Below, one piece after another: positions 1 through 10,635 of a stretch of 64,000 nucleotides of DNA. The position numbers and the translations under genes are program-made. The notes beneath the pieces are model-generated. The model had not been told where the DNA came from and searched no databases. It saw nothing but the letters and a program-made list of their open reading frames with translations. This DNA is from Marasmius tenuissimus (Eukaryota > Basidiomycota > Agaricomycetes > Agaricales > Marasmiaceae): assembly GCA_029532415.1 (NCBI GenBank), contig JAQOTA010000019.1:248001-312000 (forward strand), given 5' to 3'. Position 1 is the stretch's first letter, and every line of letters starts with the position of its first letter.

Positions 1-2180
1 CACCACTACCCAACACTGACCCGTTGATCCATGTTGCATTTCCAAGGTCAGCACTGCACCATTGCCAAAGAATGTGTTTTTTATGATTACTGACAGGTTG
101 TCATTACTCAGACCTCAATCAATTGACACTCGACCCCTGTCGTTTAGACAACACAGAAGGAGTGTACCAGACTGGGTCGACGAGTGGGTTGTATTGGTGT
201 ATAACACCTCCATCTAGTTGCAGTCCAATTTCCTCGACGGCGGCCTGAACTCCATTGGGTGGCAAAGTCCTGGTGTGGGTCTGGCTTAGTCAACATTATG
301 GAGTGGCTCACGTTGGAGCATTTTGGCCAATAGCCCATTGGTACGGGGGGCATCACTTGCGTTGGATCGAAGGCCAACACCATTGGAACATTGGAACATG
401 TACTTCTTTGGATCACATTGGAATGGAACAGACCAGACCAAGCCGTTGGAACTTGGAACAAATGGTTTTCGAATGAATGGGTTGGTACGTGTTGGAACAC
501 TGTTATAGTAGCCATAGTACCCTAATCTTATTGTACCAACATCATGGCCGTTCCAATGATTTGTCTCAGACACGGTCCCATTCCAATTAAAGTTGTGATA
601 TATTTGAGATTGATTATCTGTCTCTACCGCCGGAAAGAGACAAATCAGCGATAACAAACAACAGAGGACAAAATCAGACAACATACAGTAAGCACAATGT
701 AGATGAAATATAATTACCGACCTGGGTTCCATCTGCTATAGTCTGAAAAAGACGCTGTTAGGGAACAGTCGAGGTGGATCAAGTCACAGTAGCACTCTTG
801 TCTCATGTTCCTCCGGTGTTTACTATGCCGAGCCCTACATCCTGACTTGAAATACTAACAATACCGGTCCCGCAGCAGACGTTTGGTAGGGTTTTATGGT
901 GGCCCAGAGCAAGTTTTGAGTAACAGAGTGCCCAGAACATGAATCCTGGTCGCTGGAAAATGAACGATAATGATAGTGAGAGTAGATTGTGCCAATGATA
1001 AAAACGACAGGAAAGGGCTGTCAGCATGAGAGGGAATATTGTGAGTGAACACACCATACAGCAAAGACATCACCATCTTCTTCTGAACCTGAAACACGGG
1101 CCTATCAAAAGTAGCGTACACCATGTATGGTGCATACGGTCTGGCCACCACTACTTTTGTATAAAACCTTTAGCACATGCAATTTCAATCATATTAACTA
1201 ACTGTCTTACAGAAAAACACATACATGTATGAAGATTGAAACTCTAAGAGTGATAGTTCATTGGAGCAGAACTGGCCAAGTTCATCTTTCAGTCCAGCCA
1301 ATTTAGCGCAGCATCTAAGCACCAGTTAGCGCTAGCCCAATGTTGATTTTCAAGGTTTCGGGGTTGCTCATAGCCATAGTTTTCAGAGCTAGAAAAGCCT
1401 GGGGTAGCGAAGAATGGTCAAGGCAAGGCCGGTTTTGGTGGTTCGTGAGACCCTGTAGGCGAGCAATAAGCTAAGCGCCCGGGACCACCATTGCTGTACC
1501 AATTTAGCACGTGTCCAAAGTAGCGGTGACTAGGCCGTGTGCATGATACTGATACAAGAAATCATCACTTAGAGCATTAGAGACAGCAAGGAAAGGTATA
1601 GATATGCCATCTCGCATTGTTAGACGAACATAACACCTCCCTCCTGCCCCTTCCACCATCACCTCAGTCTGACTGAGCTTCTCATCCCCACCCCCAGTGA
1701 AACCACTTCGAGCAAGGCGGGTCGAAGACCAGGCCTTTGCTATAATTCAGACAGGTTGCCCCGTCCAAAGCGAGTAAGGGACTAAAAGTCAAGTCGATCT
1801 TACCACTACTCCTCCACGCTTTTTTGGTTTGTTTTGTTTGACTCTGATAGGTAGCTATGGTCTCAAACGAATGCATACCCGAGTTCTAGTCTAGAGAACA
1901 GATACAGCGAAAACCACGACATTTGTGTCCCCTTACACACGAGTTGAAAGTGATCAGCATAGTTAGTGGTCCAACAACTCGGCCACAGGTTCGAAATGCT
2001 GAATGGAGTCCAGTCGGAGTTTTAACAAAATGGACCTCGTGAAAACTGTTTGATCGTCCTGATATCACATTGATGTCATCAATTCAGAAAAATTGGTGTG
2101 TTTGTCATCTCCTCAACCCTTTTGCTTGAGGCCTGCCAGAACGGTTGCCTCTTTGAGATATCATGCCCTTACAACCGCTC
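1..2180. other. no recognisable gene
   Basis: I see no protein family, RNA gene or bounded mobile element here. Positions about 365-505 are rich in degenerate TTGGAAC-type repeats, which also create overlapping spurious reading frames on both strands. The remainder is stop-rich in all frames. Confidence 0.6.
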
Positions 2181-2188
2181 AATCTGTC

Positions 2189-4340
2189 TGACTACGGCCT
2201 TCAGTCCGAGAGTACACTGGTCTTTGGTGTCAACAGACGAAAAATACTGATTTTTCTAAACTAGCTTGGTCTCTTTTCACTCGTGGCCTGGATGTATACG
2301 GTCAATGTACTCTGTGTGACAATGAAATGAACAAGACACGCTCCATTCGGCACTGCAAAGACCATGAACAGATGCAAGAGCATAGACAAAATCTGCGACG
2401 CCAACAGCAACGCAAATCTAGCCTCTTCAATACGTTATTAGAACCCACAAGTACACCTTTGGGCGATATGGAAACCCAAACCGGGGATGAGCTGGAGAAA
2501 TGGATGCTCAATCAGGGCGCCATCGGTTTGCTCGCGTCTATTCACAATCGCTATTCACCAGGACTGTCGGCACACAACTACCTTGCAGAGCAAAAAATGT
2601 TCGGTCTTCATCACGAAGGCTCACTTCCTCATGACCTCCCGGAACCAGTGGCTGACAGCATCACGGATTTCACTCAAAGTCTGATGAACTTGTCTCAGCC
2701 TGACGAGCAGTTGTCTGGCAGCGACACCAATAGCCCCCCTGAGAGCTCTGACTCTGATTCTGAGCCGGATGCCGGGATGTACAACCCTTTTGAAGGGGAT
2801 GATATGGACTTCAATCCCTTTCCAGACCTTGGTACATGTTCTGTGCAATATTTCAATGCTTATCTGACACCTCGTGCCTGATTTACCACTTTAGGCCCAG
2901 AAGATCCTGATCATAGTCGCAAACGGCAGCGCATGAATTACTCTGACGGACCATCCATGAATGAATGGTACCCCTGGCCTGATCGCATTGTAAGCTCTTC
3001 CTTTCCACCCCTGTGAAATAGCGTCACCGCTGAAGCTCTTGAGATGTGTACGCTTGATATCTTGATGCACCTTCCGCGGTCTGTCTTCTCTGAGAGGCAG
3101 CCTGAACTTTTCCTTTGGCTGCTTACAATCAATGAAGTGAATGACGTACCATCTGTGTACCAGATGAAGACAATCAATCAGAAACTTCAACAGTGAATGG
3201 GGACCGAAACAATAAAAAAGACCAGTCCATTCGGAAATGTATATTTTCAGAACAACTTCTCCCAAATCATGGCTCAGGTATCTCTTTTGATCCTCCCTGT
3301 TTTTATCCCTGGTCTGAAAATCATCTTGTTCTATAGGAGATGGCCAACCCGCAAGTCTGATCAGGCCTATCCACTCTCCCTGAAGATGCCGGCAAGCACG
3401 TTTCGGAAGCTCGACATGGGAAACACTGGCGTGAAGAGATTCTGCCCGAGTTTGCTACTCCAATGGTACGGATAGGCTCGAAAGATTACTATACTTTTGA
3501 GCCAACAGTTCCGATGTGGAACCATCCCGAGGCCCACTACTGCATTCCAATCTGCTGGTTCACTCGCGGTGGCGACACGATTGCCGAATGCTATAAACTT
3601 CGCCCATCAGCAAATGGCTGGCTGGTTCTCCCCGAGAAGATTGAGGTTCACAAAACATAACTCCTGATGAACTTCATTGACTTTCGCCAGAATCATGGGT
3701 GCGAGGGTGTTCCAGATCCTCGCGTTATTCACGGTGAGTTCAAGATTGACCCTCTTAGAACAATCTTCTTCCTGACTCGACTTGTTTTGAGGCGTCTAGA
3801 GTCCACATGCAGGAATAGTATCTCTGTGGAACTACCTGACCTCAGGAAATCCATGGCGCGAACGAGCAAGCGGAAAACGCGTGTTGTCTCTACCAATATG
3901 GCTGTACTGCGATCACACTTCAGGGAATATTTCCAAGAAGTGGAACAAACACAACAGCTTTTTGTTCACACTCGCACTTGATTGTTCAGAGGGACAGAAG
4001 GAATACAATGTCCACTTCCTTTGCATGTCCAACATTGCTGGGCCGTTGGAGATGCTGGATGGAGTCGCTGAGCAGATTGAGTATGTCCAACTCGGTTGTC
4101 TTGTCTAATTCCACGCTCATGAAAGACCTGGTAGGCTACAGAAAGGCTCAAGCTGAGGGCATAGAGGCCTGAGACTGCCTCTACAGAGAGGATATCATGG
4201 TAATTCCTTGGGTTCTGGTGCTACTGGGTGACAATCCAATGCAATCCAGGTTCACATGCCATATTGGGCTCGCAGGCAAGCTATTTTGTCGTGTTTGTAA
4301 GGTCAAGGGCAACGACAGTACAAGCAATGACTCTCCTCCT
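2189..4340 (+). pseudogene. transposase-like pseudogene, 5' block
   Basis: An open stretch from about 2189 encodes CTLCDNE followed by RHCKDH, a C-x2-C ... H-C-x3-H finger (about 2310-2370). A Gln/Arg-rich segment and an acidic Ser/Asp-rich segment follow. The frame then runs through likely introns at about 2833-2894 and 2992-3030 (GT...AG). Further on it encodes QEMANPQ-type and YTFEPTVPMWNHPEAHYC segments (3300-3540), and later GDNPMQS and FCRVCKVKG just before the retroelement at 4341. In-frame TGA codons lie at 3194-3196 and 3358-3360, with a TAA near 3658 and frameshifts near 3980-4110. Cys/His content and motif order suggest a transposase. DDE catalytic residues were not assigned. Confidence 0.65.
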
Positions 4341-4715
4341 TGTCAGCAATCACCAGTTCTGACCTGGCAATGCATCCCACTAAGCTTTCAGACAATGAAG
4401 AATGAGGCAAAGAATAGATAACTCAATACTGGTGAGGAATAAACCAGCTCAAGACTGGGGAATACATGCAGAGTATCTACTTCTTATATACTACTTGGAG
4501 GACTGCGGCGTGTGTCTACGGTGAGGTATGACATCAAGGTATGACATTGTGAAACAGTATCTGAAACAGGACCGACATGTGTTCACAGCATGTGGGTCCC
4601 TTCATGTATCTACCATGTGTCCATAAGATACGAGTCATGTGAGGGATAAGATATAGATAAGATGGAAAAGGATAAGATAAGGAGAAAAGATAAGATAGGA
4701 GGGAAATTCATGACA
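4341..4715 (-). repeat. LTR of a Ty3/gypsy element (3' LTR, element on minus strand)
   Basis: A 375-bp sequence begins TGTCAG and ends CATGACA, giving the terminal inverted TGTCA/TGACA expected of an LTR. A second copy of the same sequence is the solo LTR at 54213-54589, which defines both ends independently. It lies directly downstream, on the minus strand, of a polypurine tract and the chromodomain end of pol. The partner 5' LTR is absent here. Confidence 0.9.
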
Positions 4716-4731
4716 TTACCCCCCTTCAAGG
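4716..4731 (-). promoter_or_regulatory. polypurine tract of the Ty3/gypsy element
   Basis: On the minus strand a G-run (CTTGAAGGGGGGTAA) sits immediately before the LTR start. This is the usual place for the plus-strand primer of an LTR retrotransposon. It is read by position and composition only. Confidence 0.65.
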
Positions 4732-4808
4732 ATCACGTCCTCATGATGAGAAGATCGTTTTCTTGTTATTTGAGAGGTAGGGTATAGTAATGTGTACATA
4801 ACTAGATA

Positions 4809-5818
4809 TCAAAAGTTCTTTGGCTTAGGAGCCGTAGGATTGATTCTATGAAAGTCTGCAATCGCTTCCTTTGCATTCTTTAAATTACTTATGGGTTCCC
4901 AAGTGTTTTCTTCTATAGGATAACCCTTCCAACTGACGTAGTATTCTATCTTTCCTTTATTGTTCAATTGACTATCTACAATCTCTTCAACTTCATATTC
5001 TTTTCTACCATCTGCTTCAATAGGAGGGGGAGGAGGAGGTTTCTCTTGTGAGGGGAATTCAGGAGGATGGTATGGAGTAAGTAGAGCTTCATTGAAGACT
5101 GGGTGTATTATCCAGGTATTCGGGAGTTCTAGTTTGTATGACAAAGAACCAATCTTTTTCAAGACCTTGAAAGGACCATGACGTTTATTATCTAGTTTCT
5201 TGGCTGGACGTTTACTGGATATATTTGTGGCCTCAACATAGACTTGGTCACCCTCTTCATATTCCCTGGAGTCAGACCGGTTTCGAACCTAGAAGTGCTT
5301 CATGGTTTCTGCTGCACATTTCAGTGATGAAGCAGCTTCTTCTCGAATCTGATCCATGGTCTTACTAAAGTGCTCTGCTCGTGGACTCCTAGTTCCATTC
5401 CTTCTTGGTTCCATTCCTTTCCAAGGATATTGTCCGTAATTCATAAAGAACGGCGATTGACCAGTACTTGAATAAACCTTATCATTGTATGAAAACTGGG
5501 CGATGGCTAACCAATTGACCCAGTCATCTTGTCTGAAGTTGATGAAGATTCATAGGTACTTTGTGATTTCCTGGTTCACTCGTTCTGTCTGGCCGTCTGT
5601 CTGGGGGTGGTATGCTGTAGACTTATTTGAGTCAAGTCCAAGTATGTGGAATAAACTCTCCATGAATTTCGAATCAAACTGAGGTCCTTGGTCTGAGATA
5701 ACCTTTCGGGGTAATCCATGTTCCTTGAATACATGTTCAACATAAAGTCATGCTGTTCCTTCCGAAGTAATCTGTTGGTTTGTGGGAATGAAAATTGCCT
5801 TCACACTTCTGCAGTACT
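4809..5818 (-). pseudogene. Ty3/gypsy pol fragment: integrase C-terminal part plus chromodomain
   Basis: The minus strand encodes the later part of a retroviral-type integrase, recognisable by AYHPQTDGQTER (about 5600), followed by a GPF-type segment (KRHGPFKVL). The end is a chromodomain (EYEVEEI...YYVSWKGYP...NTWEP) finishing at 4809. The last 117 codons are open. Upstream the frame is closed by TAG at 5289-5291, TGA at 5550-5552 and TGA at 5748-5750, all explained by C-to-T in CAG or CGA. Gag, protease, RT and RNase H are missing: the sequence jumps back to the host transposon at about 5818. It is therefore a truncated 3' remnant nested in the larger transposon. Confidence 0.9.
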
Positions 5819-7350
5819 GACCCCCGGCCCCCGGCCTGCAGCACCTGATCCTACATCTCGCCCTGCAATGCCTGCTCCTGGTGCTCCAACAGAAAAAGCC
5901 CCGCGGAAAAAGATTGTCGAGACATTCAGTCAAGTGAAGACACATCTCACCGATTTTGTCTTGCTACGTGTTTTTATTGTTCACAAAGCTCTCATCTGGT
6001 TAAGAGTCTCATCAGATTGGAGAGTTGAGATCAAAGCTGGATTCACGCCAGACACTTTGACAAATCTTTGATGCTGTTGCTCAAGGGGGGTCTGCCACTC
6101 AGTTCACAAAAGATAATAGAGCTGCCGGACTCAAGGATGGCTTTTTCAACCATTATATGGAGAAAATCTTTGACAAAGCGGGTAGAATGAGGGACAACAG
6201 GCGGCTGGAAGTAGTCTGTTCATGCATTGCCCAGTTTCCTGACTGCATCACCAGTCCAGTGTGGTGGCTGAAAGGTATGTCTTTCTGTAACGCATGTTGA
6301 GAGGTGTTTTATCTAAGAATTGATCCAGCACTTGACCCCCATCAAGATACTCCCGTTGAAATTCTCCATGTAGTTCTCCTTGGTTTCTCGAAGTACATGT
6401 GGCGAGACGTGGTCCAGGTCCAACTGAAGAAAAAGGATGCCCAGCTTGGTCTTCTCAAGACCTGGCTCTCGTTGTTTGATACGTCTGGGTTGGGTTTCCC
6501 CCCCTCAATGGCAACACCCTTGTGAAATATGCCGGGTCTTTGATCGGACGTGATTTTTGTTCTATCACACAAGTCGTGCCATTTGTGCTTCACGGCCTTA
6601 TATCCAAAGACTCCTATCAGATGTGGCTCTGCGTGTCCAAACTTGTATTCTTGATCTGGCAGCCCAAGATTGAAGATCAGTACTGCATACGTCTGTTTGC
6701 ATCCAGCTTGCCTTGTTCTGTGTTGGTTGACCAGGTAGCATACTCAGGACACTCTCAAGGCCAAAATTGACGCCTTTTTACTTCACACTGCAAAGTGGTT
6801 TGGTCGTTGGTTCAACAAGCCTAAGTTTCACATCCTTCTTCACCTTCCTGACCATATACAACGGTTCGGCCCTGTGATTCTGTTCGCAACTAAAGTGTTT
6901 GAATTGTTCAACATGGCGATTTGAGCAAAAAGTGTACATTCTGATTGTCAAGCACCGTCCCGAGACATTGCTCTTGGGTTTGCTCAAGGCAACCACATTC
7001 GGCATTTGCTGAGCCAAGGGATGTTTAGAGAGAAGGACTCAGAGGGCAATCTACGACCCAACCATAGGTGGATTGGTCCCGGTCCTCAGAAGCTGATGAA
7101 GGGTACTGATACGATAGTTTGAGACTATCTTAGTATACCCTCACATTTGAACGCCGTTTAGAGAGGTATTTTGTTGGTTTGATTTGCTCAAAATCTCTCT
7201 GATTGCTGAGTTTTAGGGTCATGTACTAGATCTACCAAAGCATCAACGCCATTTTGTCAGACTCAAATGTACCAGCATTTTCCGAGTCTGAGTATCATAC
7301 CCGAGCCGAATCATGGGGACAGGCCTGTTCACAATATGAAGGAAGTCAAT
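5819..7350 (+). pseudogene. transposase-like pseudogene, 3' block
   Basis: This resumes the + strand transposase after the nested retroelement. Recognisable segments are a Pro/Ala-rich linker with KKIVETFSQVKTHLTDF (5819-6070), HQDTPVEILHVVLLGFSKY (about 6340-6400), KYAGSLIGRDF (about 6520), KFHILLHLPDHIQRFGP (about 6825-6880) and SRDIALGFAQGNHIRHLLSQ (about 6960-7015). The frame is broken repeatedly, including a TGA at 6922-6924 after FNMAI where related copies, as I remember them, have Arg. The coding trace fades at about 7350. Function is inferred from context with the 5' block. Confidence 0.65.
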
Positions 7351-7900
7351 ATTCCGGTATGGTAACCTCGACCTGATCACCCGTAATGCCTATTGGACTC
7401 TGCTACACATTCCTCATTGTATGATATCATTATCCCTTTGCCCTACATTACTCACTATACTCCTCCGTACTCCATAACCCTTTGCCTTACTAATCATACT
7501 TACTCCTATGTACATCATGCACAGTTGGACCTACATCATGCACAGTACATTCTACTCCATTCTACCATATTCTAGCTATCTTGTACTCTTGTATATAAGC
7601 TAGCTAGAGATACCATTCTACCTCAGCGGTTTGTTACCAACACCGCATGAGGCATTCTGCCTACTGTCTTTTCTCTCCTGCTCTCCATAGTATTGCAACT
7701 AAGGATGCCATGCTCTTCAACAGCGATTTTTGCTGGGTGGACATGCATGCCATTGTTCATGATGCTCACCATAGGTCAGGGATTAATGGGAGCAACAACA
7801 AATATTTATGTTCCTGTATAGCTCCGTAGCCATAGGTCTAAGGTATGTTGTCACACGTGAACTTCACAAAAAAAATGATAATGCACACGTCACACTGTAC
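7351..7900 (+). other. pyrimidine-rich, LTR- or promoter-like stretch with TATA motif
   Basis: No gene is seen. The stretch is C/T-rich and has a TATATAAG motif at 7592-7599. It resembles in style, but not clearly in sequence, the copia leader at 43.4-43.8 kb, which also has TATATAAG. It may be an old LTR fragment; no bounded ends or target duplication were found. Confidence 0.3.
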
Positions 7901-10560
7901 GGTGGGACACTCAGGAGTAGCTGAGTAAATAACTACCTACTGCCAAGGGGGCACGCCCTCGAAAAAAAAAGACCTAGGGTCGATTTTCTCTGAGCCGCCC
8001 TCAGGAAAGACCCTCCCTCCCCTATGTAAGCTTCTCACAGACCATATATAGTAGTTTCACATGATACTTTCCCACGCCTTCGAGTGGACAGTCAACAGCA
8101 TTGAACTTGACTTCAATTATGAACCTTGGCACGAGTTTCCAAACACAATTCCTCCCTAAATGAGGTATCTTACTCAATCTCACTGTGTTAAGTGGTAGAA
8201 AAGTATGGGAACAAAAGCATCATGGGCCCAATGTACAACTACAGCTGCTTTTCCCTAAAATGTAGCCTAGGCCGAAACTAAGCCATAACACTCACAGGGT
8301 GTATTATCCTTGCTGTAGGGTGTAAATCAAACCCAATCACTGTATTTTATATCACAGAAAACTCATCAAACCTTCCCCAAGGCCTTCAAAATCTCTGATG
8401 TTGGGGGTTCCAAAAATTTTTTTCTGGCCCCCCACCGACCCCCCTCCCTCCTACCCCCCGGTCAAGGATTCAATCCTGTGTGCCCCCTTGCCTACCGCAT
8501 CCATTGTACGTCCCGGTAATGATAAAGTGCTTGTGCTTGATGTTTTTGGGCTTGCATATTACTTCTACAACAATAAACCAGAGCAGAGCAGACGGCACAA
8601 TTGGCACTCAAAACACACTCCTGAAAGCAAGCTATACTACGCTCCTCTCAGCCTTTGCCACAAAAAAAAATTGTATTACTCTTTGTTGGGTGTATGGAGA
8701 TGGATTTACTCCTAGACTGGATTTGCAGTTAACCAATGAGGTGCAGAGAAATGTGTCTCTGTTGATTCACATCTGCAAGCAGCTTAGACCATGACACCCT
8801 CAGTCATTTTGCCCAATACCCTGAACATACACAGTTAGAAGGGGACAACTACATCAAACCCAGATTGTACCAGATATTGTGTCCTCTTTATGGCTTTGTC
8901 AGTCCCGGATTATAACAGATTGGTTGCTCACAGAAATGAAAAGGTCTAACTTCATGATTTTGTGAAGTAGGTCTTATTTCAACTTTGGGTAGTTACAGTA
9001 TCTAACATTTTAGAGCAAGGAAGTGTTGAAGATAAATAAAATGAGCTGTCCTCCAAATCCAGGCCTGGGATGCCACTGTGTGGCATCTGAATTCCCCAAG
9101 TTGAGTATGAATGTGGTTTACCTTGGAACAGAAGAATTCTTCAAAATGCCCTAAAACCTTCCAGTGCAAGCTGCTGTTCTCCTCTACCATTGATGATAAT
9201 AGCTGTTGGATGTGCCTCCTTGACAATGATGAAGGTTGATCATGACACCAATTCTACTATAGCCTACCCCTTAGTGGGCTGGACTAAGTAATGAGCTGGC
9301 CCCCTCCTAGAGCAGTTTTACACAGTCATAATTGGTCTCTTACAATCTCAGCTAGTGCAATAGGTATAACCTGGCCTGGATACAACTTTTGAATGAGGGT
9401 TGATAAATATTGATGCAGTTGCAGTTGGTTGATTGAATGGGAATTGGAGAATCACGCAACTTTGCTAATTGCTGCAGCAGTTGGTTCACAGTCCCAGGCT
9501 TCTTAGTCATCACCATCAGCCCCTCCCTCCATTGTGGCTAGATCATTGGTTTGCTGGGTATAATGTGAGTACAAAACCCATTTAGTTGGCCTATCTTACC
9601 TTCATATCTTGCTGCTAACCTGGTATCTCCAGAGCAGACTCACTGAAATCCAGTGTTGGGAGGTGCAGCAAACCAAGGCTGATATCCTCGGAAGCTGGTC
9701 AGCTAGTGTCTTGCCATGTTGCACTGCTCAAAAGTGAGGATGCAGCAACCATTTCCCAGCTTACTTACAATTTTGCAATTCTATTTGCTCTCTCTGGGCT
9801 GCATATCACCCAAAAGTGCTGAAATATGCTGGCTGACAAAGGTGGATTTGTTTCTTGAGATCGCAAGCAGCTGGGGAAGAATTACGGGCTCAGGTATGTT
9901 TATTGACTTCCTGGCTATTGGTAATTAGCATATCTGGCACTTTTTCCTGCTCTCTCTCCCTCACACATGGATAGTTTTTCTCACTATTCAATGATATTTT
10001 ACCCAACTCATGGAACTCTTGTATTGATATATAGAATACCTCCAACTAATGACAACATGGTTATACACTTAAAATGATCCTGGCCTCTGAAACTAAGAAG
10101 TACAAAGTCCATGCATATATTTGCAGTCTGGCTCCCCCCATTTTTCCAAATTATCTATCACACAACAGGGGAATGTACTAGATCTTCCAGCATTCTCAAA
10201 TGTCAGTAGCACCTCAGGCTAAAGCCCACCTTGTGTTTTGAGGGATGTTCACGCTAAGTTGATCCCTGGTCACCCAGCCATGTCCCCACCATTCACAACA
10301 TCAATAATCATCACATTGGTGCTATTGCCTCATTTGCTTCAGACTGACAGGATAAATACTAAGCCTTGATCAATAGTATTAGCAATGTCAAGGACACGGG
10401 AGTCTGTCTACAGTGCTCACGACTGTGGTGCCATTGACTGGCTGACCCCTCTGCCACTCTTGGAAGGTATCTTATTGAGAAGGCCATTGCCCTCCAATAT
10501 TGTACTGATTACAATAAAATTAGACTTGATCATGTACCCAACGTTTAAATGATGGCTTTG
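7901..10560. other. old unrecognised sequence, probably degenerate transposon
   Basis: Short coding-like traces occur on + (for example 8398-8800, then about 8800-9300 in shifting frames). All are interrupted by stops and none matches a family I know. A C-rich tract lies at 8430-8490. No terminal repeats, RNA gene or intact reading frame longer than about 105 codons is present. Confidence 0.4.
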
Positions 10561-10610
10561 GTGTCTTATCGACCTCTCAAGAGGTCAACGTATGGCAAAA
10601 TATGAGCAAA

Positions 10611-10635
10611 ACACTGGCGGGATACGTGCCAGTGT
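10611..10635. repeat. short perfect hairpin
   Basis: ACACTGGC (10611-10618) and GCCAGTGT (10628-10635) form an 8-bp stem with a 9-base loop. It may be incidental; nothing nearby gives it a role. Confidence 0.4.

Larger units (their letters stand above)
2189..7350 (+). mobile_element. decayed large fungal DNA transposon, split by a nested retroelement
   Basis: The + strand carries one long transposase-like coding region in two blocks, about 2189-4340 and 5819-7350. They are separated by the 3' part of a Ty3/gypsy element on the opposite strand (4341-5818). The block order is an N-terminal CxxC/HC-type finger, a central part with a CRVC motif after a GDNPMQS segment, then a C-terminal part. 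This pattern recurs in agaricomycete transposons often annotated as Tnp2-like or Plavaka-type, but I cannot fix the family. Terminal inverted repeats and a target duplication were not found, so the outer limits are those of the coding trace. Many stops and frameshifts mean the copy is dead. Confidence 0.7.

Noticed and set aside
144..732. Overlapping frames of 120-150 codons near the left edge
   Set aside because: Caused by TTGGAAC-type repeats; Met/Trp/Asn-rich nonsense composition on both strands.
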